This document shows positions 36,538-45,006 of a DNA stretch of 64,000 nt, piece after piece. Within the stretch, counting starts at the first letter, position 1; the number at the start of each line of letters is the position of its first letter. The stretch lies in NCBI RefSeq assembly GCF_014284125.1, contig NZ_JACOFX010000002.1, forward strand, positions 124,001 through 188,000. The letters are read 5' to 3'. The notes under the pieces were generated by a model that was not told the DNA's origin, did not search any database, and saw only the letters and a program-made list of their open reading frames with translations. The stretch is from Undibacterium umbellatum. Its GTDB lineage: Bacteria > Pseudomonadota > Gammaproteobacteria > Burkholderiales > Burkholderiaceae_D. A program made the position numbers and the translations under genes.

Positions 36538-38765
36538 AGCGAAGAGCCATTGCCACGCGTTGCACCGGCACCAAAGAACAGCGGGCCAAAACGGGTATCG
36601 ACAGATATGTGGGCGCTGCCGGCCTGTTTTAAATTTCCAAGCTTCAGTGACTGTCCGCGACCATAGTTGTTTCCTAACTCTGCAGAAAAACCTATTCTGA
36701 TCGCTCCTCCAACTGCCGTGGGCAAGGATCCGATCTTGCGTGCGAGAACGACACGCGCAAAAGCCGAGGTACTCCCTTCAAGCGAATTATTTGCTGTGCC
36801 TGAAAGACGCAAGAAACCACCCAGTGGTGAGGGAGCGTTGCCCTGCATGGACTTACCCCATTCTCCGTACAGGTGGCCAGCCCAATCCCCAGACTGAAAG
36901 GCAGCCATTGCCAAGACTTCTGATTGTGCTTGTGATGGTCCAACTGATCCTTTTGCTGGCGAATGCTCGAAATAAGAATCCAACAAAACACCTCGGGTTG
37001 GATTGGCAAGTGAATCCAGAGTGTCCAGACGGAAGCGCAAGAATTGCGTGGTGCCATAGGCGCGCAAGCTGTCTTGAACCGTTATTGCGGGCAAGAGAAT
37101 ATCGACTTTGCCAAAACTACGTCTGACCCCTGCTTCTATATTGCCCCAGTTGTCAAGCTGGCGTCCAAACGCCAAACTGGCTTGAGTGCCACGCACACCG
37201 ATACGCAGACTCTTGCGACCTTCGTCATACAAATCCACGGAGCGGCCATTGTATTCGAGAGACGGGGCGATATACCAGGGGGAACCAGTTGCCAGTGGTT
37301 GCCAAAATTGTGTGCCGAACTGACGTATGCTACCTATCCGTGCATGGCTCCGCAGTTCAGCACCGTAAGTATTGAGTGAAGATGCTATATGCAAGACGCT
37401 CAGGCCAAAGCGATTTTCGTCAGCAAAATCACTGGTCAGTTCCAGTCCAACACGCAGTCTGTTACGGCTGGAATTTGACTCTGATGGTTTAATCAATACG
37501 TTGCGCTTGCCATCTTCGTCAGAGATGATCGTTTCTATATTGTCTATGTCACCACGGCCATACAGCTTGGCGGATGCTTGCCTGATCTGCTCCTGGGATA
37601 GAGCCTGGCCGGGCTTCAAGCCAGTCTGCGCTATCAATGCCTGGGGATTGATATAGCGAGGACCTTCGACTTCGATTTTTGCCAGCGGCAGTTTATCAGT
37701 GGTTTTTTTTGTCGTTTGGCTAATATTGGAACGCTGCTCTTCAAAAATGGCGTATTGCTCTTCCGGTACGCGCAAGGCAGTCAGTTGCGCTGCCATTTTG
37801 TTGGCGGCGATTTCGCCTGCTTTTATGGATCGCTGAAATTGCCCAAAATCGAGAAAGCTGATGCCGGATAATTCTGGTGCTATCAACACGTCCGTCTTGC
37901 GCAAGTCCTTGATCGAGCGCTGCACATTTTGCTCAGTCAGGATTTGCAGCATTTGTTTGGTGACATCAATGGCACTATTGAGTTCGTTTTCCTTCGCAAG
38001 GGGCGTGCCGACATTGACGGCAATGATTATATCCGCACCCATGGCACGTGCCAGCTCTACCGGCAGGTTACTGACCAGTCCGCCATCAACAACCAGTTTT
38101 TGCTTGATACGCACAGGGGCAAAAACACCCGGCAAGGCGAGTGAGGCACGCATGCTCATCAGCAGAGGGGTGTCATTCAATTCCACCATCTCACCAGTCA
38201 GCAAATCAGAAGCGACAGACAGGAAGGGCAGTGCCAATTGATTGACTGGCTGGTCGCGCATGCCTTCAGGCATCAGGCGCGTCAGGGCGTTTTCCAGCGC
38301 GGCATTGCCTGCGGCTGCTGGCGGTAAAAATACGCCAGACTTGGTGACCGCAAATTCTATGCGTGAAGGCAGCATCAAGTCTTCTTCTTTACGGCGGAAA
38401 TCCAGGTCATAGCGGGCCGGGCGGTCAGCCAGTACGCTTTCCCAATCGGTTTCACGGACGATTTGCTCCAGCTCATCCGCAGAGCGACCGGCAGCGTAAG
38501 CACCACCAACGACAGCGCCTATACTGGTGCCGACCACCATATCCACCGGTATGCGCATTTTGCGCAAGGCACGCAAGACACCTATATGGGCGAAACCACG
38601 CGCCCCTCCTCCAGACAAAACCAGGGCAACTTTAGGGCGGCTGGTCTCACCATGGGCCGCAGGGCTGGAATTTTGTGTGTCGCCAGTGGTTTGCGCAAGG
38701 CTGTCAAAGGTGAAAAAGCTGGCTGCTGCGCAGGCGAGTACTGCCAGGATCCGGGACAATGACAT
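36510..38765 (-). CDS. Patatin-like phospholipase with Omp85-type barrel (PlpD-like, type Vd)
   Basis: This 751-residue precursor has a signal peptide (to about residue 24), then a patatin domain with the oxyanion loop GGGARGFAHIGVL, the catalytic serine in GTSIGAVVGG and the aspartate in DGGLVSNLP. A POTRA-like region (about 365-430: KIEVEGPRYINPQALI) and a C-terminal 16-strand Omp85 barrel ending in FLGPIW follow. This is the layout of PlpD/FplA lipases, a type Vd autotransporter. The passenger may stay on the surface or be released. It is convergent with the HTH regulator. Confidence 0.93.
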   Translation of the reverse strand: MSLSRILAVLACAAASFFTFDSLAQTTGDTQNSSPAAHGETSRPKVALVLSGGGARGFAHIGVLRALRKMRIPVDMVVGTSIGAVVGGAYAAGRSADELEQIVRETDWESVLADRPARYDLDFRRKEEDLMLPSRIEFAVTKSGVFLPPAAAGNAALENALTRLMPEGMRDQPVNQLALPFLSVASDLLTGEMVELNDTPLLMSMRASLALPGVFAPVRIKQKLVVDGGLVSNLPVELARAMGADIIIAVNVGTPLAKENELNSAIDVTKQMLQILTEQNVQRSIKDLRKTDVLIAPELSGISFLDFGQFQRSIKAGEIAANKMAAQLTALRVPEEQYAIFEEQRSNISQTTKKTTDKLPLAKIEVEGPRYINPQALIAQTGLKPGQALSQEQIRQASAKLYGRGDIDNIETIISDEDGKRNVLIKPSESNSSRNRLRVGLELTSDFADENRFGLSVLHIASSLNTYGAELRSHARIGSIRQFGTQFWQPLATGSPWYIAPSLEYNGRSVDLYDEGRKSLRIGVRGTQASLAFGRQLDNWGNIEAGVRRSFGKVDILLPAITVQDSLRAYGTTQFLRFRLDTLDSLANPTRGVLLDSYFEHSPAKGSVGPSQAQSEVLAMAAFQSGDWAGHLYGEWGKSMQGNAPSPLGGFLRLSGTANNSLEGSTSAFARVVLARKIGSLPTAVGGAIRIGFSAELGNNYGRGQSLKLGNLKQAGSAHISVDTRFGPLFFGAGATRGNGSSLYLFLGPIW

Positions 38766-38921
38766 GAACTGAAGCTTTCTGTAGAAATGTGGTGAACTGG
38801 GTTTGTTGTGATAGACCCTAATTTCACCAGCGAGTTTCGCAAAAGACCGCAGTATATACTTTTCGCTCTACTCAAAGATGAGCAGTTTGCTAGGGTGTGA
38901 CTGTGAGATTAATTGTCTCGC

Positions 38922-39467
38922 TCAGTTATTTTGATTGACCAGGGCAGTCAAAATATGGTCTCGCCAGATGCCACTAATCTTGAGGTAAGACTTGGCATAG
39001 CCTTCCTTCTCAAAACCCAGACGCTCCAGCAAGGCGGCGCTGCGCAGGTTTTCAGGCACGTAATTGGCCATGACGCGATGCAGGCCCTGTTGCTGGAACA
39101 TGTGGGCAATGCCAGCCCTCACTGCTTCCTGCATATAGCCCTGGCCTTGCTGTTTTTCTGCAATTGCATAACCCAGGTGACAGGCATGAAATACACCCCG
39201 GACGATATTGCTGAAATTGCAAATGCCTATCATCTTTTCATCCATGCAAACTGCAAAATGCAAGGCCAGACCAGCTTCTATGAGGCGTGAGCTGGAAAGC
39301 AGCCGTTCTTCGCATTTTTCCAGGGAGAAAAAATCTTCGTCACGTACCGGTTCCCATGGGGCAAGGTGGCTACGGTTGAGCAGCAAATATTGCTGCATCA
39401 TGGGGGCATGTTCGGGCATCAGTACCCGCAATTGCAGGCGTGCGGTTGCTATCACAACTTTGCTCAT
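38922..39467 (-). CDS. GNAT family acetyltransferase (RimJ/RimL-like)
   Basis: This 181-residue protein has the GNAT acetyl-CoA loop region AEKQQGQGYMQEAVRAGIAHMF and the RimJ-type ending NLRSAALLERLGFEKEGYAKSYLKISGIWRDHI. These enzymes often acetylate ribosomal-protein N-termini or small molecules. The start at ATG 39467 is 19 bp after oxyR on the same strand, so they are probably co-transcribed, though the ribosome-binding site is weak. The open frame continues to 39602 without family character. Confidence 0.87.
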   Translation of the reverse strand: MSKVVIATARLQLRVLMPEHAPMMQQYLLLNRSHLAPWEPVRDEDFFSLEKCEERLLSSSRLIEAGLALHFAVCMDEKMIGICNFSNIVRGVFHACHLGYAIAEKQQGQGYMQEAVRAGIAHMFQQQGLHRVMANYVPENLRSAALLERLGFEKEGYAKSYLKISGIWRDHILTALVNQNN

Positions 39468-39486
39468 GGTACGGGGGGGATAAAAA

Positions 39487-40431
39487 TTATTGAGTGCTGG
39501 GCGCTTCGTCCAGCATGGTGACGCCAGGCAGATCGCAAGCCAGCACAGCCTTGCGTATGGCTTCAATCGCCGCCTGACGGGTAAAACTCTTGCGCCATGC
39601 AATCACGACGCGACGGTCGGGTGCCGGTGCAGTAAAGGGCAGGTAGCGCAGCATGCCATCCTTGGCATCCATATCAGGTACTGAGGCCATCGGCAATACC
39701 GTGATGCCTATGCCAGAAGCCACCATATGGCGTATGGTTTCCAGTGAAGAGCCTTCAAAGGTACGGGCAATGCCATCACCAGCAGTCGAGTAGCGTGACA
39801 TTTCCGGGCACACTTCCAGCACCTGGTCGCGGAAGCAATGGCCATTACCCAATAAGAGCATGGTTTCTGATTTCAATTCTTCGGCCGAGACTTCCTTGCG
39901 CTCTACCCATGCATGGTCACGCGGCATGGCAACCACAAAAGGCTCGTCATATAGCGGTTGTATCATCATGCCCTGGTCTGGCAGGGGCAGGGCCATGATG
40001 GCGGCATCCAGTTCACCCTGACGCAATAACTCCATTAGTTTGACGGTGAAATTCTCTTGCAGCACCAAAGGCATTTGCGGCACCTGCTGTATCATGGTTT
40101 TCACCAGGGTAGGCAGCAGGTAGGGGCCGATTGTATAAATAACGCCGAGCCGGAAAGGGCCAGCCAGCGGGTCTTTGTTTTGTTTGGCGATTTCCTTGAT
40201 GGCAGCAGTTTGTTCCAGCACGCGTTCAGCCTGGGCAACAATCTGTGCACCCAGGGGGGTGGTCGAGACCTCGGTGCCACCACGTTCAAAAATGGTGACG
40301 CCCAGTTCATCTTCCAATTTTTTGATGGCGACAGACAGCGTAGGCTGGGCGACAAAACAGGCTTCTGCCGCATGGCCAAAATGTTTTTGCCGGGCTACGG
40401 CAACAATATATTTTAATTCTGTGAGTGTCAT
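39487..40431 (-). CDS. oxyR: Hydrogen peroxide-responsive LysR-type regulator OxyR
   Basis: This 314-residue LysR protein has an N-terminal HTH (MTLTELKYIVAVARQKHFG and PTLSVAIKKLE) and a C-terminal sensing domain. The redox cysteines are present in GNGHCFRDQVLEVC, eight residues apart, matching C199 and C208 of OxyR. It senses peroxide through a disulfide and activates defence genes. In other Burkholderiales it sits beside recG; here they are about 4.6 kb apart. Possible targets nearby are gpx and osmC-like genes, but no site was identified. Confidence 0.93.
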   Translation of the reverse strand: MTLTELKYIVAVARQKHFGHAAEACFVAQPTLSVAIKKLEDELGVTIFERGGTEVSTTPLGAQIVAQAERVLEQTAAIKEIAKQNKDPLAGPFRLGVIYTIGPYLLPTLVKTMIQQVPQMPLVLQENFTVKLMELLRQGELDAAIMALPLPDQGMMIQPLYDEPFVVAMPRDHAWVERKEVSAEELKSETMLLLGNGHCFRDQVLEVCPEMSRYSTAGDGIARTFEGSSLETIRHMVASGIGITVLPMASVPDMDAKDGMLRYLPFTAPAPDRRVVIAWRKSFTRQAAIEAIRKAVLACDLPGVTMLDEAPSTQ

Positions 40432-40669
40432 GCCGTTAGTTTGGCACAGACTGAGGGCAGCGTCAGCAAGAGCTTTGTACAGAGCGCAAATTTTTTCCTG
40501 AATTTAACAATTACAGGGGGGAGTATTTTCTGACAGTCATACTGTATATACGATATCTACCTGTTTTGGCACATACTCTGCTTGAAATTAAATTCTTTGT
40601 GAGTCGCAAACTGTTTGCATCATGATTGATCTGGCGCAGTGTCTTGAGCCTGATTTATGGTGCATGACA

Positions 40670-40697
40670 AAGGAGTAGCCGTGATGTGCTACTCCTT
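40670..40697 (-). terminator. Hairpin after the SDR gene (probable terminator)
   Basis: AAGGAGTAGC (40670-40679) pairs perfectly with GCTACTCCTT (40688-40697) around 8 bases, 22 bp past the SDR stop on the minus strand. The T tract is weak, so efficiency is uncertain. The rest of the 40432-40718 gap holds the oxyR promoter region. Confidence 0.5.
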
Positions 40698-40718
40698 CTT
40701 GAGTCAACATGGGCAGGA

Positions 40719-41630
40719 TTAGCCCTTGGTCTGGCTCATCGCCTTGGTCAGTTCCAGATGCCCTTGCGCTGCGCCGCTTTCTGGCACAGTTTCACCGTCT
40801 CGTTGACGAACTTCAGCCAGACGTGCTGCCAGTTGCTCAGGTGCATCATCGCCGCGACCTACCCAGACACCCTGTGTCAGGGTGATATTCGCGGCTTCAA
40901 AGCTGCCAGCGCCCGCACACAGGATGGCACGGCTTGGTGCCTGCTCAGACGCCAGTACCAGCATGGCTGGTACCACATCAGATGGTTGCAATGCAGCCAG
41001 GAATTCTGCCGGGAACAGGCTTTCCGTCATGCGTGTTGCCGCTGTAGGTGCCAGGCTATTGACACGAATATCATACTTTGCCCCTTCCAGCGCCAGCGTT
41101 TGCATCAGTCCAACCAGAGCCATCTTGGCGGCACCATAATTGGACTGGCCAAAATTGCCATATAAACCTGAAGAAGAAGTAGTCATGACGATGCGGCCAT
41201 ATTTTTGTTCTGTCATGATGGCCCAGACTGCCTTGCAGCAATGTACCGCACCCATCAGATGCACATCCAGCACCAGTTTGAAGTCGGCAATGTCTATCTT
41301 GGCAAAACTCTTGTCGCGCAAGATACCGGCATTGTTGACCAGGATATCAACCCGCCCCCATTGTGCCATGGTGTCTGCCACCATCGCTTGTACTGCGTCA
41401 AAATCGGTGACCGATGCACCATTGGCTATCGCCTCGCCACCAGCAGCACGGATTTCTTCGACCACGGCCAGCGCAGCGGCAGACGAACCGCCGGAACCAT
41501 CCCGCGCCCCACCGAGATCATTCACCACCACTTTTGCCCCACGCGCAGCCAGCGCCAGCGCATGTTCACGTCCCAAACCACCACCTGCACCGGTCACGAT
41601 GGCGACACGGCCTTTGAAATCTATAGTCAT
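40719..41630 (-). CDS. Short-chain dehydrogenase (HSD17B4/multifunctional-enzyme-like)
   Basis: This 303-residue SDR shows TGAGGGLGRE (cofactor glycine motif), NNAGILRDKSF, and the catalytic serine, tyrosine and lysine in SSSGLYGNFGQSNYGAAK. The opening with VVVNDLGGARDGSGGSS is typical of the (3R)-hydroxyacyl-CoA dehydrogenase branch. It thus probably acts on acyl-CoA or related substrates, but the substrate is inferred. It lies alone between oxyR and the repeat region. Confidence 0.88.
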   Translation of the reverse strand: MTIDFKGRVAIVTGAGGGLGREHALALAARGAKVVVNDLGGARDGSGGSSAAALAVVEEIRAAGGEAIANGASVTDFDAVQAMVADTMAQWGRVDILVNNAGILRDKSFAKIDIADFKLVLDVHLMGAVHCCKAVWAIMTEQKYGRIVMTTSSSGLYGNFGQSNYGAAKMALVGLMQTLALEGAKYDIRVNSLAPTAATRMTESLFPAEFLAALQPSDVVPAMLVLASEQAPSRAILCAGAGSFEAANITLTQGVWVGRGDDAPEQLAARLAEVRQRDGETVPESGAAQGHLELTKAMSQTKG

Positions 41631-42019
41631 TGCTGATCCTTATGTAGTGTGTGCACGAGCCGGTGAGTTTGGCATTTATGCGTTTGTAGTCAGAAAAAGT
41701 CTGCGGGGGATTTTACCTTGACATGAGGTGGGGGCGGTAGTTGTGATTTTGACTATGGCATTGGGAGAATGATTTGCCAATGAGGATTTACACACCCAGC
41801 AAATTGATGCGGGTTTTCTCGGATGACTTTTGCCGGAGCGATTTAGGGTACTGTGCTGAACATCCTAAATGCGTCTTTCCAGCGTACTTTTGGCTGGAAT
41901 CCACCGGGCTGGCGCTCCAGCGGCGTTTATAGCATATCGTACAGTGTATTAACTTCAGGATCGCGGTGTTTTGAATGGCTTGATTTTCTAATACCTATAT
42001 ACGTATTTTAAGATTGCAG
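41631..42019. other. Gene-free stretch upstream of the SDR gene
   Basis: No credible gene is seen. Short inverted repeats are present, for example ATTTAGG/CCTAAAT and TTCCAGC/GCTGGAA around 41840-41920. None has a T run. The SDR promoter should lie here. The stretch runs into the palindromic repeat. Confidence 0.5.
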
Positions 42020-42558
42020 GCCGGGGGTAGCCCGGCAGCTACTTCCTTTTCTTGCTTTCGCCAAGAAAAGGAAGCAAAAGAAGGCGACCCAGGCGTCGTC
42101 GCCCCATGAAGGGGGTTCCCGTTTATGCAGTACAAAAAATGGGAAATGCCCGAAACTCGCTACGCTCAAACACGGGCATTTCTAATCCATTTTCTGTACC
42201 GCACAAACGGCGTCGACACATGGGAACTGCAAACTTCAAAGACAACAGCAAAACCAAAATCTAGATTGATCAACGATACTCAACGATATATGCATAGCGC
42301 TTGCATTGACGTTGTAGTTGCAGTTGTTTTTGATCTTCATCCGCTTGGGACGATGTAATTTGTGTTTCACAGAAAATGGATTAGAAAGCTTCGTTGTTTG
42401 AGCGTAGCGAGTTTCGAAGCTTTCCCATTTTTTGTGATGCACAAATTATGCTGGAGCGTAGCGTAAGCACCCGCAGGGCGAGTCTGCGGTCGCCTTTCTT
42501 TGAATACGTTCTTTGGCGAAGCAAAGAAAGTATTTCGGCTGCCGGGCCGAGACCCGGC
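42020..42558. repeat. Nested palindromic repeat element, about 540 bp
   Basis: The outer arms (about 42020-42110 and 42468-42558) are inverted copies; each contains a GCCGGG/CCCGGC hairpin and a CTTTCTTTGCTTCGCCAA-type block. Two inner units, 42126-42207 and 42359-42441, are also inverted copies. Each can fold as a long hairpin around the loop AAACTCGCTACGCTCAAAC. The stems differ (ATGCCCG/CGGGCAT in one, AGCTTCG/CGAAGCT in the other) but keep their pairing. No transposase is encoded. Small reading frames beginning with a KKWE pattern on both strands come from the inversion and are not genes. Confidence 0.8.
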
Positions 42559-42646
42559 TTGTATCTACGAAGAGCAATCGTTTAAATAAAGATTCAAGCT
42601 TGCAGCAGATAACTGCATGCTGGATTTCTAATTACCCAAGCCGCCC

Positions 42647-43468
42647 TCAAACATGCTCTGCCACAAACCCATTAAACCAGGGACGCAAGCCGCCTATGGT
42701 AAAGCCGCCATCCACCAGCAAACTTTGCCCGGTCACAAAACGCGCATCGTCGGACAATAACCATAGCACTGCATCGGCAACATCTTCCGGCTGACCTATG
42801 CGCTGCAATGGGGTTTGCTTTTCAAACGGTAGTGCAGATGTTCTGGATGCCAGTACGCCACTTGCCATGGGGGTGGCGATGATGCCGGGGCTGACGTTGT
42901 TGATGCGGATTTGCAGGGGGCCGACTTCGACTGCTACCGTGCGCGTCAGGGCATCAAGGGCGGCTTTGCCTGCGGCATAGGCTGACAGGCCGGGCATGGC
43001 ACCGTGAGCGGTCCAGGAGGAGGTGTTGACGATGGCACCGCCGACACAGGCTGCCTGCATGGCGGCGATTTCGTGTTTCAGGCAGGCGAAGACGCCGCGC
43101 AGATTGGTCGCCATGACGGCATCGAAGTCAGCCAGACTGGTTTCCTGGAAGGGCTGGAAGCCGCCGAGGATGCCAGCGTTATTCCAGGCCATATGCAAGC
43201 CGCCAAAGGTAGAAGCAGTTTTTTGTACCAGCGCCTGGACTTGTTCTGCATCAGAGACATCGGCGGGTATAGCCAGGGCAATACCTCCTGCTGCCTTGAT
43301 TTCGTCGGCAACCAGATTAATTTCTGCAGGACGGCGGCCAGCGATGACGACATTGGCTCCTTCACGGCCAAAGCGCAGGGCGGCGGCTTTGCCCATGCCG
43401 GTTCCTCCGCCTGTGATCAGAACGGTGCGGTTGGCAAAGCGGGACGCAAGTGTGGTGATGGTAGTCAT
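42647..43468 (-). CDS. Short-chain dehydrogenase/reductase
   Basis: This 273-residue classical SDR has TGGGTGMGKAAALRFG, NNAGILGGF and the catalytic serine/tyrosine/lysine in NTSSWTAHGAMPGLSAYAAGKAAL, with the usual NNVSPGIIATPMA after it. Substrate is unknown. ATG 43468 is chosen; upstream residues to 43534 lack family character. It is divergent from a LysR gene 140 bp away, so that regulator probably controls it. Confidence 0.9.
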   Translation of the reverse strand: MTTITTLASRFANRTVLITGGGTGMGKAAALRFGREGANVVIAGRRPAEINLVADEIKAAGGIALAIPADVSDAEQVQALVQKTASTFGGLHMAWNNAGILGGFQPFQETSLADFDAVMATNLRGVFACLKHEIAAMQAACVGGAIVNTSSWTAHGAMPGLSAYAAGKAALDALTRTVAVEVGPLQIRINNVSPGIIATPMASGVLASRTSALPFEKQTPLQRIGQPEDVADAVLWLLSDDARFVTGQSLLVDGGFTIGGLRPWFNGFVAEHV

Positions 43469-43608
43469 GGTGTAGCTCCAAAAAAGTGTGAGAGGTTGAT
43501 CACTGTTTGTTCGCCAGTACATGGCTGCAAACAAGGCTCTATTCTTATTTGAAACTAAAATGAGATAAATGAGTCTATGATTGATACATCTATAATCAGG
43601 AGTGTTGA

Positions 43609-44487
43609 ATGGATTTGCTGGACAGCATGAAGGTCTATGTTCTTGCCGTGGAAAAAGGCAGCCTGAGCAGTGCGGCCACGGCTAGCGGGATTTCGGCAAC
43701 CATGGCAGGCAACCATTTGCGTATGCTGGAAAAGCGCCTGGGCATGCAATTACTGCAAAGGACTACCCGGCGTCAGCACCTGACTGCTTTTGGTGAGGAT
43801 TACTATGCGCGTTGCAAGGAGATCCTCAGGCTGGTCGCTGAAACCGATAAGCAGGCACAAAACCTGCAACTGGCCCCGGCAGGCAAGCTGCGCATTACTG
43901 CGCCAGTCAGTTTTGGTACTGAGGCGCTGATGCCTGCATTGTCAGAATATCTGGCGCGCTATCCTGAAGTCAGCGTCGATGTGAGTTTGTCTGATCGCGT
44001 TATGGATATGCTCGAAGAGGGTTTTGAAGTGGCGATACGCATAGGTGATTTACCCGATTCAGCACTCATCGCCAAATCATTGCGCCCATATCGCTTGATG
44101 ATCTGCGCCTCACCTGACTACCTGGCGCGCAAGGGCATGCCAGAAAAGCCAGAAGATCTGATGCAGCATGAGTGCCTGTCTTTTAGTCCGGCAGCCATTA
44201 CCAACTGGCGCTTGCAAGACCGGGATGATATTTACCGCATCCCCGTTACCGGCAGGTTGCAAGTCAATCATGGCCAGGCTTTACGGGTTGCTGCCTTGCA
44301 TGGCCTGGGCATCGTCTTGCAGCCAGCAATACTGTTGCAGGCAGATGTGAAGGCCGGGTTTTTGGTGCAATTATTTCCCGGCTATGAACTGCCCAGTCGT
44401 GCGCTGAGCGTGGTTTATCTGCAGGACAGATACCGCACGCCCAAGCTGCGCAGTTTTGTGGATTTCATGGTGGAGAAGTTTGGCTGA
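43609..44487 (+). CDS. LysR family transcriptional regulator
   Basis: This 292-residue protein has an N-terminal HTH (about residues 1-60, LDSMKVYVLAVEKGSLSSAA) and the LysR ligand domain with RITAPVSFGTEALMPAL and VRIGDLPDSALIAKSL-like segments. It belongs to the CrgA-like branch common in proteobacteria. It is transcribed away from the SDR gene, the standard layout for a LysR regulator and its target. Confidence 0.9.
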   Translation: MDLLDSMKVYVLAVEKGSLSSAATASGISATMAGNHLRMLEKRLGMQLLQRTTRRQHLTAFGEDYYARCKEILRLVAETDKQAQNLQLAPAGKLRITAPVSFGTEALMPALSEYLARYPEVSVDVSLSDRVMDMLEEGFEVAIRIGDLPDSALIAKSLRPYRLMICASPDYLARKGMPEKPEDLMQHECLSFSPAAITNWRLQDRDDIYRIPVTGRLQVNHGQALRVAALHGLGIVLQPAILLQADVKAGFLVQLFPGYELPSRALSVVYLQDRYRTPKLRSFVDFMVEKFG

Positions 44488-44511
44488 TCTCCATCAGGCA
44501 ATGTGATGAAA

Positions 44512-45000
44512 TCAGGCTTGGCCAATTTTCTTTTGCATGATGATCGCGCCACCAAATTCCGGGTTTAATTCGTACGGTGCGAAGCCCTCTGCACGATATA
44601 GATTTTGCGCACGGGTATTCCCCTCCAATACTTCCAGCGTCATCTTGCAATAACCCTGTTGTTCAGAAAGTGCAGTCAGGTGCTGCATCATTTTATTACC
44701 TATGCCCTGATCACGAAAATCAGGGTGCACAGCAAAGTCATGGATGTTCAATAAAGACTTGCAGGCAAAGGTGGAAAAACCTTCTATGCAAATCGCAAAA
44801 CCGGCAGCCTGATCATCCACATAAGCGAGAATGGCGCGCACGGTATTGCGTTTTTTGAGCTCGCTAATGAGATTGGCCTGTGCATAATCAGACAAGGCTT
44901 CGCCACCGCCCATGGGGTCTAGCGCGTACATATTGAGCATGTTGACCAGGTCTTTGGCATGTTGCAGGTTATTGACATCAACATCGACGATATTCAGCAT
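44512..45000 (-). CDS. GNAT family N-acetyltransferase
   Basis: This 162-residue protein has the acetyl-CoA motif HPDFRDQGIGNKMMQHL and the C-terminal NTRAQNLYRAEGF typical of GNAT enzymes. The substrate is unknown. It starts 6 bp after recG on the same strand and is probably co-transcribed. Confidence 0.9.
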   Translation of the reverse strand: MLNIVDVDVNNLQHAKDLVNMLNMYALDPMGGGEALSDYAQANLISELKKRNTVRAILAYVDDQAAGFAICIEGFSTFACKSLLNIHDFAVHPDFRDQGIGNKMMQHLTALSEQQGYCKMTLEVLEGNTRAQNLYRAEGFAPYELNPEFGGAIIMQKKIGQA

Positions 45001-45006
45001 AGGTTT

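Noticed and set aside
42052..42442. Small frames on both strands with a shared KKWE...ETRYAQT pattern
   Set aside because: They translate the same inverted-repeat unit, once from each copy. The similarity follows from the inversion, not from protein selection.
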